This document shows positions 35,599-47,960 of a stretch of DNA of 64,000 nucleotides, piece after piece (positions within the stretch are counted from its first letter, which is position 1; the number at the start of each line of letters is the position of its first letter). The translations under genes and the position numbers were made by a program. Source of the stretch: Taenia hydatigena (Eukaryota > Platyhelminthes > Cestoda > Cyclophyllidea > Taeniidae); the NCBI GenBank assembly GCA_036345935.2, contig JADWOT020000004.1, positions 2,780,418-2,844,417 on the forward strand, given 5' to 3'. The notes beneath the pieces are model-generated. The model did not search any database, had not been told where the DNA came from, and was given only the letters and a program-made list of their open reading frames with translations.

Positions 35599-38270
35599 CT
35601 TTTAAGTGCGTGTGGTGGGCGACTTACGAATAGGAGGGAAAGGAGTGGGAGGAGGAGCAGACGAACACCACATCCGTCAGTTGTCGCTGCAACGAGAGGA
35701 ATGAGCACAGCGAAGCTCACTCCCCATGGTATGTGTGTGAGTCGCCAGTTTGACCTCATGCATGACGGGTTACGCACATGTGCGTGTGTATCGGTAGTGT
35801 CGGCGCTGATCTCCACTCTGATTGCTATTCATCGTTTGACGCGTCGCCTTACGACAATCTTACACACAGGGTTGGGAGTAGAGACGGAGTTGTTGGAAAG
35901 GCACAAGTACAAATGGCACCGTTGCTTTCATCCTTGTGAGATTAGAAAAGACGTATGCGGTACCGCTAGTAAAGAGGAACCGGGCGTTGTAATTGATTTA
36001 GATTTTGTTTCTTGAAGTAGATGTAGAAATGCAAACATCGGAATGTCTGCAGATGGCTTATGCTAACAGTGGCATTGTGTGAGAGTGGACTGGACGGATC
36101 GTGTTTCATCGTGAGGAATGTAGAGTTGATGAGAACTCAAAGGATACTTCGGTTGACGTTGTGAATTATGTTAATCTCGGATCAGCAGAAAACAAGTGTT
36201 ATGTAAGCTTTTCGGATGGATTGGGCTCCTCTTGTAACAAGCTTAAGCGGTGTTGGGAGTAGATTATTGAATGGTTACATGCAAACTGTATTGTCCGAAT
36301 CGCATTTGTCTTGAGCGATTGCATTTACTTCTACCTGCTAAAGAAGCCTTACTTGGGATAATGTGAGCATTTATAAAGACGACTTCCGAATGCTAAGCTG
36401 AAAGGATAATTTGCCTAGATTACCCTACTCATGAAGTGACTTTATCCACTGCTCAGTATAGCCTCGTCAGACGTGTCGAGAGATGGTCACTGGTCTAGGA
36501 TCTGCAATAGGCCATTGTAATGCTAAGATGCATTGCGTTCACAGAAGCAGTGGTTATTTTACAACTGGTCATCCTTCTCCCGTTTAACTTTACGAACACC
36601 TATGCGTACCTGGTGCGATCGAGACCTCACAAATGCTAGGCTCTACAACAATTCAGGTGAAGCCTGCCTATTTGTAAGTGGTGTTTAACCACCATGACTA
36701 GCTTCACACAGTTTTTTGGCTTTCTGTGTCACTTAGCCTTATTAATGCGAAAGAGCAACAAACATTTGCTGACTCTCACTGTGCGAAGAGATCGGTGACA
36801 TGCTTCTGGTCGTTGCGGGTACTGCCTTTGAAGCCTGACACAAGGAAAAGTAGGATATCATTGGCTACCCACGAAATGAGCAAGGGATGAGTGGTGTTTA
36901 GAGATGCCAACAAGCCATCTGCGAATTCGAAATAGCATGAAACTGCATTACAAGCTCATGGAAAGCGTGACCATGTTTGCCGCTATCGTCCTTCTCCTCT
37001 AACTGTTCCATACCTCCTTGCCTTCAGTATCGTCGCACTAACACGTGAGCTTTACAGCTAATAATGACCTCAGCCCTTGTTATCACCAGAACCGCTAAAG
37101 CGTACGGCTTAGTACACTTGTCTTCCCTCCTCTCATCCACCCATTTACCTGTCCGCATTTATCCTTTCCTTCTTTGCTTAGATGCCAACTTTTCCCTTAC
37201 GTTTGAGTTATGGCAGTGCTGGCTGCAATTTCATTCAAATCTGACCCCTTCTCTGTGCTTCATGTTTGCGTGTTTGTATTTGCTAGCCCAACAATCCATC
37301 CTCTTATTAGCTAACATTTTAGAAATGCGAATTCGAATGTTCGAATTAGGTTTATGTTTCGCTGACGGTTGAGGTGGAAGGGATAATCTGTCCTGCGTGT
37401 TAATTTGTCAGTGGGTTTGGTGTCGTGGTCATTCCCATGACCCCATTCCGGATTAAAGCATTCAGACAACCGTTCAAATCGCGCTGACTCTCCCATTTGC
37501 TATTATGGATTAATGCGATCTACATTTCTACCGACTGAGGTTGAGGACAGATAATGGGGTGAGCGGGCAGGCAGGTAGGCTTGCAGGTGGATAGTCAGGT
37601 GAATACGAAGTTTGTTTAAGTGGAACTATGGGCTCGACACCCAAGAAGCATTGTTCTAATGGTGAGATTGCTTGCCAACCCTCAATGCTTTTTGTAGTAA
37701 GGCCGTATTTATCTCAATCTGCATCTGTGTTCGGAAATATAAAGTACTTAAATCTTCTTCCTCAATCACAATAATTATCACCGCATTGGTCTTTGCCTTC
37801 CGTAAAGACGTCAACAAAGTGGATGAGTGAATGCAATGCGGAAGCAATTAGTGCCTGTTCAAGGCTAAATAATCGTGCTAAAGTTTGACCATCTCATCTA
37901 CTTCGGCTTAGGTCACTTTCCCACCCTCTCTCCTTACCCACCCAATTAGCGTAACATAATTTAAGCTATGTAACTGGAGGATGGCTAAGTGAAAATTCTT
38001 CCGAAATACAATTTAGAACTGGTAGCTGTAGCCTAGAAACTAATGTTGGTGGGTCTCGGATGCGATTAACATGGGTGTATACATTCATTTTCGTAGGTCA
38101 ACACAAATGATTGCGACTTTTTAAGCTGAGGTCTCATGTAATCCCAAAACTTATGTGCAGAACCAAAAGAAATGAACTCGTTGTAATTAATAACTCAAAA
38201 CACGCACCGGAATGCTGGTAGGCTAGAGCAATGCGAAGAATCAGAATCCAAGTTACCCCAGTTATGCCTA
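35440..38270. repeat. Segmental duplication, unit 2 (5' part and upstream flank of pseudogene E)
   Basis: Second copy of 29400-32135, same orientation. It stops close to where the truncated intron of copy D begins (about 38280), so the unit boundary coincides with the break in copy D. Confidence 0.8.
35599..35860 (-). promoter_or_regulatory. Shared promoter-like block, copy E
   Basis: Homologous to the copy C block. The paired motif reads TGACCT (35751-35756) and a mutated GGGTTA (35767-35772), followed by GCACATGTGCG. Confidence 0.55.
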
Positions 38271-38279
38271 ACAAATGGA

Positions 38280-39777
38280 AGCACCTTGTGAAGAAGCGCA
38301 CGTATAGAATAGGTGATGGTGAGGAGAGGGAAGTGAGAGGTGCCGACTAACCCAGGTGGAGGCCAATTGTGGAAGTTTTGTCTGCTGAGATCTATTCCCG
38401 GTGCGAAGGCTCCGAGTGACGACTCGATTTCCGTGAGTTTGAGCAGACCAAGCATTCCAAACTGGTTGTCGATCATGTGAGTGGGAATGCCGGTGATGCG
38501 ATGATTGTCGAGGAGTTGAATGGAGTAAGCAGAACCATCAGCCTCGGTAAAATGTAGTGTCACTCTGTGCACGGTTCGATTGATTGCGCAATTGACTACG
38601 ATGCGCAGCCGGGTTTAATATAGGTGCTGTGGAGTGAGTTGATTGAATCGAAATCGGAATGCTGTAGGATAAGAGGCAGTGGCGTTAGTGGAAGAGGATG
38701 AGCAAGACTTTGAATGAGTAGCATTTGCAGCAGCGTTAATATGAACACCACATTCATTGGTGGAGAGGAGAGTTGGTGGCATCTGCGCGTGTGGGAGGGC
38801 GGGAAAATCCTCATCCATGCAGAACTTCGTATTTGTCTGTTTCCTGAATATGGGGAAGGATGTGTGACCAGAAGCACTGCTACCATCATCACCACTGCGC
38901 AAACGAGCTGTTCCACTGTTACTACTACCCTTCGTAGTAGCTGCAACTTGATTTCGATGCTGAGAGCTGTCTGGTCTACCTTGACCATCTGATGGATTTG
39001 CGCACTTGGCACTGAGGGGCAACTCGGGAGAATCAAATACAGGACCGATACTGGAGGCTGTGCATGGCTTGATGGAGGGGATAGTACGCCTATTCAAGCA
39101 TTCCAAATTGGCAGCAGACTTGCTTGATCCCAATAACGACAAGTTGGCACTGTCTGCAGGACTGAATAGGAGTGGAGATCGAGGACCTTCAGAGTTGAAC
39201 GAGTGGTCTAAGCTCAACATTGGAGTGAGTAGAAGAGGCTTAAAACTACTTTGTTTTGGTGGTGTTGCGCCAAGGTATGGACTAGTGACTTGTGGAAGAT
39301 AACTGACCACATCGTTTTCATACTGCAGCCTACATTTTCAGCAATGACCTTGTTGTGCCCATTAAAGTTCGATGTCCTAAGTTGAGTGGGAGATGAAGGA
39401 CGAGAAGCTTGGTTCTGTTCAACAGCGCCGTTCGGTATGCTTAGTAATGAGAAAGCACTGGCGTCGATGAGTAATACGAAGAGGAAGTGGAAAGAGAAAG
39501 CATGGAATTATGTTGGAACTAACCTAGTCTCGCCAATTTTACACACTACGCATGTTATGCTTACTTACTCTACTTTCAGGAATTTGCTGAAAACACGAGG
39601 CTTTCATTTGCACATAACTCTGCACATACTTTGTTGTTCTAGATCTAGTGTATTCATGAGGGAACGATGATTCAGCCTACCTAGAGATTGCGTTCTTCGA
39701 TGGGGATTGACCGAATGCACTTGGCTGATGTGAGACATGAGTTGAAATAGTGCAACTTACTGTCCTCTCTCTGTCAT
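38280..39777 (-). pseudogene. CNOT2-like pseudogene, copy D (frameshifted, 3' truncated)
   Basis: The leader exon 39777-39761 (ATG, donor GTAAGT) and the start of exon 2 (39439, acceptor CTAAG) match copy B. A one-base deletion relative to B near 39310-39345 breaks the frame. From an internal Met at 39310 a 231-residue B-like frame runs through EDFPALP to a stop at 38615. The NOT-domain start NQFGMLGLL lies in another frame (38572 down to the donor at 38352). The two final exons encoding the rest of the NOT domain are absent: homology ends within the intron near 38280. It cannot make the NOT domain; a truncated N-terminal product is conceivable but unlikely. Confidence 0.85.
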
Positions 39778-40020
39778 CGTTTTGGCACGTGTGGTGGACA
39801 AACGAGGAGCAGACGAGTAGCGGGTCTGCCAGCTGTCGATGAGGTGAAAGGAATGAGCACGGTGAAGATTACTACTCATTGTATGTGTATGTCACCAGTT
39901 TGAGCTTGCGTACGAAGGGTCACCCACATGTGCGTGTGTGTTTAGATGTTATCATCGCTAATCTTGATTCCTTCTGTAATTCGTTGTTTGATGCGTCGCC
40001 TAACCACAATCACACGGGTG
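39778..40020 (-). promoter_or_regulatory. Shared promoter-like block, copy D
   Basis: Homologous to the blocks before B, C and E. It has TGAGCT (39901-39906, one change), 10 bases, GGGTCA (39917-39922), then CCCACATGTGCG. Confidence 0.55.
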
Positions 40021-40244
40021 GTTAGTGGCAGAAAGGAGGAAGCACAAACGCCATTTCATCTGCATTAGATCAGCGTAGGCAGCTGTGACGGCGCTAATGA
40101 AGATGAAATGATTTTAGCCGTAAATCACGATTTTATTTTACAAAACACAAATAACCACAACATCATTGGATTGTCTGCATATTGTTCAAATTGATGCTAA
40201 CTTTATATCAGAGCGGTAAGAAGATTGTTGAATTTGGACGTTGC

Positions 40245-40460
40245 TTCATCTGAGGTTATGGGTAATGCCAATCTTAAATCAGCAATTTTTGAGCATTGCA
40301 GAGACTATTTAACTGGATTGGGCTCCTCCTGTAGCAAGACTTGTCGGAGTTAAGAGCCAAATTTTGTGGCTAGAAACAAATTATCCTGTCCGAATGGCAT
40401 TAGCCTTGAGTGAATGCATTAGCTTCTATCTGGCCTGTGTCTATTCTGAAGAAGCAAATT
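40245..40460. repeat. Old copy of the array's upstream flank
   Basis: Upstream of copy D, this stretch is a diverged match to 30090-30290 and 36150-36350. Landmarks are AATCTTAAATCAGCA, TGGATTGGGCTCCTC and GAATGGCATTAGCCTTGAG. Copy D therefore belongs to an older duplication than the C/E pair. Confidence 0.55.
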
Positions 40461-43400
40461 ACCTTGTGTGTGCAACGTTCACCAGAAATAAACCAGTGGA
40501 TTTTATGCTTTCCTTATAAGCCTTCTGTATAGAAGCTTTCGCTGTTTTACCTTAAATTGACTAAGACTTTCGATCCACTCTGGGCTACTTTCTGGCGATC
40601 AACCCTACATGACAACTTTCGTTGACATTTAAGCTCTGACGGTGCGTCAAACAGCGCTGCTTGGTGGAGGCATCAACAAATTAATGATGATTAGTGAAGT
40701 GACTGCATGCAAATAGTGGAAATGCATTGCATGATTCTTGCTACAGAGCACGAAATCACTAGTCATTACCCGAATGGAGGCTGGATGAGCATGCCTAAAC
40801 AGACCAGGCATTTCCAACTGGCAGTCATTCCTGCCCTTACTAACAGTATTGTCCTTTCCCATCATAATATGGTTCCTTATCAATTTACTACCCAAGCACC
40901 AACAAGCAGAGAGTCCCCTGATCTCATTGGCTCATGATTGAAGTATTTCGTACGATTTTGGACATTATCGTCTCCCACAACGTCTTTTCAAACTGTACCA
41001 CTAGACTCTTTGGCCATGTAACTGGACATTTTAAGAGAAACTGTACAGGAGGACCAACGCACGCAAAGGTAATAGATCGAACAACAAAGAACTGTGTGGT
41101 TAGCACCTGCCAAATGCAAAGTAAGACATGTTTTGGCGTAAGAGACATGTAGTGAGGAGTTCCATCACAGAGTTTGGTACGCCAAATGAAGCAACAACTT
41201 GTACCACATAGCAAACGTCGCCTTTCTTAACAGCAAAATGAGTGCTCCTAATTCCATTTAATGGGTCAATTTATCCCAATTTAGTTGCTGCTCCTTGACA
41301 TGTTGAGAGGAATTTAACTTATTTAGCTTCACTCATTGACAAGACCCGTCTACATTTGAGCTCTATCGATAGATCAAACAGCGCTGCTTGACCAAGGCAT
41401 CAGGTAATGCCGCAATGCTAATTAAAACTGAACAAAGCCAGTTTTAATTTATAAAATAAAGACTTGCAGCTAATTAGACCTATATGAAACGCTAAGCAGA
41501 CAAGCTACGTGGAACGCATTGTCAATAGGCGAAGAAGAAACGATGGAATGAATACGTTTCCTAATTTGGCGTGTATGGAATAAGCAGTTGACAGACATGA
41601 ATTATGCGACTATTCAACCACACAAATTGATGGCGAGTTGCTCATTTACATTTATCACATTAAAGCGGTTAAGTTCAAGAGCCATCAAGAGATCAGAGGC
41701 TTGCTTGGCTTTGGAACTGGTGGAAAGGCAGGATTTGGTGATCGTGTGCATGGACGAAACCTAATAGACGGGAATCAGCAAACTAAAATAACAAGTTAAT
41801 TGTATTCAGTACTGATTCGTGGCCTAATACTTGATTGTGGGAGAACCATCATGCCATAATTTAACCAACACATTTTCAAAGTCTTTAACAAGTGTGCTAA
41901 ATTCATGAGGTCGCCATCTCGAAATAAGGTGCTCTGTTATGCGGAATATTCGAATTACGTTTAGTCGAGGTAGCAGCAAACTAGGCCAACCCACAATTCG
42001 GTGTCGGGCTCGTGCTATTCAGACACTGTAGATAGACCTACTCATTGCACATAAGCAAAGTCGTTGTTCTGGGGACTCGTCTAAAAGCGTTGCAAGATGC
42101 AGGAGTCGAAGGCGTTTGCAATGCACCCTATCATTCAAAGCGGATTTTAGCGCAAAATTAAAGATGATTATCTTGACATGCCGTGCGGAGGAGTTGATTT
42201 ACTTGATTTACCCAACAGTGTTTGGCACACTCCTGACAAATGCAGAGACGAGTGCATTGAGAAGTCAAGGGCGGTATGACTCTGAGTTTAAGTAAAGCTA
42301 GTCAAATGTCAAGCATAATTTGGGTTGGTATGTAAAATTCGTAGAATAAAGAGCATGCAAAGGCAATTCTGGGATGCCGAAATCGAATACAACGGATCTG
42401 TAGTTTAAGGGTATGAAGCGTGGCATAAAATATAAAAGAAATCAAAGAAATATGAACTCAACAGCAATAAACTACTCTAGCAGGAAGAGGATTCCTTGAT
42501 TGAAGGCATTCATGTAATTGTCACCCTTGTCTTTCTCATTGAGTGTACGTTCAGCATCATGCATTAGAAAGCTCTAAGTTGGAAGCGCATTCCACCAGGT
42601 CTCTCCCTTGAATCCTTCAAAACAGCAATAGCTAATAGAGATATAAGCATGGCTTGATTATTTCGACTACCCGCCCCCCATCTCCCCCTTCAAATTACTT
42701 TTATTGCAATCTTAAATACTTTATCGGATTGCGAATTGAGAATGTGCAAACATGAAAACTTCAACACAAAAAAGAACTGAAAACCGACATTTCATGATAA
42801 TCAACTACGGACAAAATCCATTTTCAGCAGATCTACACGATGGCACCGCAACAGTTCAGCCAGGTGACTGCAAGGGAAATGACTCAATGTGTAGCACCTA
42901 CTGCAGATGGAATGCTCCCTGCTTAGCGGTTATGAGCTGGCTACGTCTGTTCTCGGGACCTATAGACGCTGTCGCATCCCACAGAAGCGATAGGCATTCG
43001 AACCTTGATCTCTCAATTATCTGCCAATGGCAGACAACTGAAGTAGAACGAATAGTTGGGTCCCGGTTACATTTTATAGCGCTCGTCACATAAGTCATTA
43101 TCAGAGTAGAAGTGTTCAAGTGGATGAACCATCTACCTATTATCAGATGGGATTGAGAAGCTGGTACTTTAGAAGACCTCCACTTCTGATGAAAACTATG
43201 GAATGCGATGGGTAGTCCCTCAGACCCCAGTCATCTGCTGTCAAGGCGACGAATTTGTTACGTCGTACTGTTTGAGTTTCAGTGCTGCACTTCCTCGCCG
43301 ATTGCGCTCTCATTTAAAGGCATTAAAGGTGAACAGCAACCATGCCGAAAGTCACTAACCTTCGTCACGACTCCCTTCGTGAGCAAATGCAGCGCAATCG

Positions 43401-46400
43401 TCTCAAAAAGCTTCTACTAGCTTCATAGTTAATTTTGCCTCATAAAGGAAAAGAGTCCACCCTACAGTACGGCTGAAGACACTAAAGTGTGCCTGAAATG
43501 AATGTGCTCATACAGATGCGGCCAATGACCATCCTTCCATTGCAGCAAAATTGGCTTCAAAATGGTTGCTTTATGTTCTTCGTGAGGGGTAAATTCGTGA
43601 GTCTTAGGGAAGGAGGTTAGATCCATTCCAACTTAAAAGCAAATTGGCTACCAGAAACAGCGCTTTCCGGCATGTCGGAAGGGATGAAATTCTACCTATG
43701 TCATATCAGCCACCATTAAGAGCACTCTCCCCATCTAAATTTTTATCCGCGCCGTAGTAAGTGCAGAAATTGCATAATTTAATATTTACGGACAAAGAAG
43801 TAAGTCAAAATGGCTTCATTTTAAACGCAGAGTACTTTTACCGTTCAGTAATAATGTTTGTTCACTGAACTACGCATCACGCGACTTCCTAACCAGTAAG
43901 AAAGAAACCGATCTCAACTAGGCTAACGTTTCACTTCTCCAGCTACGTCGACGTAGGTTCATTTGCATTCGCATTACAACTTGTACCATTTAAATGTAGC
44001 CTATTCACTACAAGTAATTAGTAACTGCTACAGCTGTTGCCACTTTGTTAAGCACTCAACTGCACCATTCATTTGCTACGCCACTACCACCTAAAGATCA
44101 TTTGGCATGCACTCACCTTTCTCACATTCTCCGCCTTGTTTGATGCACTTCAACAACCCAACGCGTGGTCGACTCCATCATCGCTGCCACCATCGCTGAT
44201 GTAGAGATCAGCACTGGTTGCCCTGTTCCTTGCATCCAATTAACAGTAGAATGCGAATCGGTGTCTTATGACCATTCAAAACATTGTAAGCACTGCTAGT
44301 TCATCCTCCTAATGTGCTGTTCTACAACCACACTATATAATTTGTATGAAACACTCTGGCGTCACCTTGCAGCGTCTGATAGTTTCGCCCACACTCAACA
44401 AAGGCGCTGACCCTCAACAGCATCAGAAGCAGCAACCGAACCATGCAGCGCTGGCTACAGCTACGTGAGCAATGGAAATGGAATGGAGGACAATAATTTG
44501 GTGGCTACTGTAGTCTCCCGCACTACCATCTACGGTTCTATCTTAGCCCACTATCATCACAAAATAGATCCAAACTTTGATCTACACAGCCTTACTGCCC
44601 CTTGCATCGACCCATTCATTAAATCATCCACCCTCCCACATCACTAAAGTGCAGTCGATTTGCTGATTAGGCTCGCTTCTTGCTCTCTGTTATAATCTAC
44701 TTATTTGCACGTCAACATGTTCCAAAGTCTTCTTCAATGCGAACAACATCATCTGCCTCTCTGTGTTCCATAGCAACGACATACAGACGCGATTGTTTTG
44801 CTAAGGTCTCAGCGCATGAGTGATCCGTGGGCGTCAAAGCTTTGGCATGGGAGCACAATTGGGATCGACATAACCCTTCCATCCATACGATCACTTCAAC
44901 ATTCTATTGGAAAATCTAGGAACAAATACACATCTATATTACTTGTTCCATGGGCGCCGGCTTCGTTTCACTTTTCCATTAATGCTTCTTGGTGGCTTCT
45001 CTCACTATTACACCGTCTCATTTGGCTTCGTCCATGTCAAAACGTATATAATGTGTCCCCCTCCTAATAGCTTTGTTCAACAAAACTGGACGACACCACA
45101 GCCTGAAGCTCTACCCTGTGTACATTGTACCACGTCACCTATTCTGCTTCACTCAAGCAAGTCATCGTCTTTTTCCTTCCTTCTCTAAATCCACGTCTCC
45201 ATTTTATGGATGTCTGCGTATTTGCATACCGTCGAAAATACGGGGAATTAATCTATGTATGGAGTTAATGCCACCTTGAATAGAAATGAAAAACTCTCCA
45301 TTGGAAATGTATCAGTTGGTCACACTTATTTTTGGCCCAAAATCTGGTTAGTGAATGGTTGGTGCATGCATGTGTGTCTGATTTCCTTCCAGCATGGTCC
45401 TCTCATGACGTTACACGGGCATCTTATATTCTTGGAAGGGCAATTGAGGAGAATGTATTGGTGTCTCTCGGGTGATTTGATTTGTTAGGATTGACATTTC
45501 GTTTGTTAGTATCGGCCGTGAGTGCTGTGTCTTTGCATAAGAACAATTCACAGTGCTACTGAAGGGAAGGTGCTAGGAACAAAGGCTTAAAAGCAAGTGA
45601 TGATAAAGTGACAGGGTTGGATGTTTTGTAGGGAGAAACCAAATGTTCCAACTGAAGACGGTGCTAAAACAGTCTGTTTTTGTAACGAAATAATGCTTGA
45701 ATTGAATGAGTCGGTATTAGTCGAGAAAGATGAGTGTGAACTTGCCATCCTTCACTATCATCTGCAGCACTGTCACACTATAAATTATCCGGATGCTAAC
45801 AATATCTGCACCAAATCAATTTGTGGGTATCTTGGCCTTGATGTGATTTACCAATCGGCCCAATCGTTTAATAAAATGCCTTACCGACTTGTGCAGGCAA
45901 TTACGACGATACCATGAGTCAAACATGCTGTATGGACAATGGTGCTCCTAGTTGTCGATGAAGATGGTGTCTTCGATTTGATGCAATACCCCTGTCTAAA
46001 TCGGCGCGCTGTCATTATTTACTAAACTCACTAGCCAACCTGCCGGCTCTTAGCAATTAAAGGATTAGCTTGTAATGATATTACAGGCGTCAAACACGGT
46101 GGAATTCGAGTTTAAGTAGGCACCACTCTTACCTTCTCCGTTAATACCTGCCACATTAGCGATTGCATTACCCCGCGAACGACACTTCACCTATTCTTCT
46201 GACATCATATTATTTATGACAACCCGCAGAGGGCGTCCAATTAATAATGCTAAGAAAGAAGGTGATGTGCACAGCATTACGCACCGGCAGTATGTTGATT
46301 GACGGTGCATTCATTGTGCGAATGCTGCGAGCACAACATTTGGTGGCAATTTTGGTAGGCGCAGTTTACTTCGGGTAAATAATAGCAGTAGGCATATGAA

Positions 46401-47371
46401 TCCATCCCATGAAGCATCTTCAGCAGTGCAGTTACTGAATAAGCATGAAGAACATATATATACATATATATAAGTGAGCGATCGGGACTCCTCCTGGATT
46501 TTCCAAAATTTAAACAATTTAATGTGTTATGCCAAAATCTTACTCATGACCTAACGTTAGAGCACCGTAGCTCAATTCAAAGTGAGTTTAGATTCACTAG
46601 AGGCTGCAACTTGTTCGTATAAAGGAGCATCTAGTTAATTTTAGTGAAAATAAGGTCATGCGAAACATTGGATTGCCTATTTAACATAGTGATTGGGTAG
46701 GTCAAGCGGTGTACCACTCAAATAGTTCTAGTAGCTGATAAGTGCAGACACGGTGATGACTAGCAGCATTGGTGCGCAATGTAAACAACCATATTTTAAT
46801 GAAATGCCCTGCGCGGCAAGGCATTTCTGAGCTTCATTGGTTACGGGACTGCTGGGTAGCGGACGCTACGTACTTTAAAATTTTCATTCGTACATTTAAA
46901 TCTCATGCACGCGTAGTGATAATGCATGACATTTACGAATATTTGAGCGCTGTCTCCTGATGCAGTCTCTTTTACCAAACTCTGCTGCCAAATAAAATGA
47001 GATCCTTCTGGATGTAAACGAACGATTATGAGGTCCGTTTACTTTTGCATTGTTAGCAAATTCAAATGTACTGCAATATTTCATAGAACAATTGTAATCC
47101 GCTTAGGCATCATTAAGTCTCACTTCTCTGTTTCGCAAGTAGCTATTGCTAAGTTTGTCGGCATGCAGGTAAGCAACTGTGAGGCCGGAATGAAGCTCAT
47201 GAAGCTGAGAGAATATGTCGACCATACTGTTGATATTTGACTACGGAAAGAACTGATGGGTGGATAGATGCAAAGACCTATTGATATTTAATAGGTGTTG
47301 CAACACTTTGCCATCGTTAAACATAATGCTCATTTATAATGAGATGAAAATAGAATTGCGTTATACAAGTT
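40461..47371. other. No recognised gene
   Basis: Scattered open frames of up to about 110 codons occur on both strands (for example 42752-43093 and 45621-45917 on +). None shows a family motif or consistent splice partners. A short TA-rich run lies at about 46450-46472. Confidence 0.5.
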
Positions 47372-47612
47372 CCTCCAATAGATGTGCATCTAGACTACTT
47401 AATTGAATTGGGCCATGCTTCGCAGAGAAATTGTTGCATGTCATTTGGCCTTAAGCTCTACCCCACGAACCCGCGTCTAATTCTTAAGGATGCATTTGTG
47501 TATGGGGCTAAATGCTGCCTTGCGTTATTGAAGTTCCTTCGTTGGATGCGCCTCTGGACTACTCGATTGAAATGGGCCATACTTTGCAGAAGGATTCCTT
47601 GAATTTCATTTG
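47372..47612. repeat. Two diverged direct repeats of about 80 bases
   Basis: 47372-47450 and 47528-47612 share the order GATG(T/C)GC(A/C)TCT, GACTACT, ATTGAA, TGGGCCAT, TTTGCAGA-like and TCATTTG. They lie just beside the relic promoter block. Confidence 0.6.
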
Positions 47613-47689
47613 ACACATTAGGGAACACTAATTAGACCTACCCAATGTTGGTGCTTCTCAAAGAACACAGACAAATTTCATTTCTCCTT

Positions 47690-47960
47690 TAGAAGACCTT
47701 AGGGGACAATGCAACTTAACGTTCTCTCCCAGTCACCAGTGGGCGCGTGTGTTGAGAGAATGAGGAGTTGATAAGCATCATGCTTGTCAGTTGTCGATGC
47801 AACGGGTGGAACGAGCATAGGTGAAGCACACCATACATGCCTGTACGTGGGTCGCCAATTCGACCTCATTTGCAAAGGGTCACTTACACGTACGCGTATG
47901 TGGGTGTCACCAGCGCTAATTTCTGCTCCGGCAGCATTCGTTGTTCGATGCGTTGCCCTA
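47690..47960 (-). promoter_or_regulatory. Decayed sixth copy of the promoter-like block and leader exon
   Basis: The + strand shows CGACCT (47861-47866), 10 bases, GGGTCA (47877-47882) and a degenerate palindrome. At about 47713-47742, the place of the leader exon, the start codon has become GTG and the donor TTAAGT. No CNOT2-like coding sequence follows. Confidence 0.5.

Noticed and set aside
42752..43093. 113-codon + strand frame
   Set aside because: Its composition is not distinctive, the opposite strand is also open, and there is no motif or splice context.
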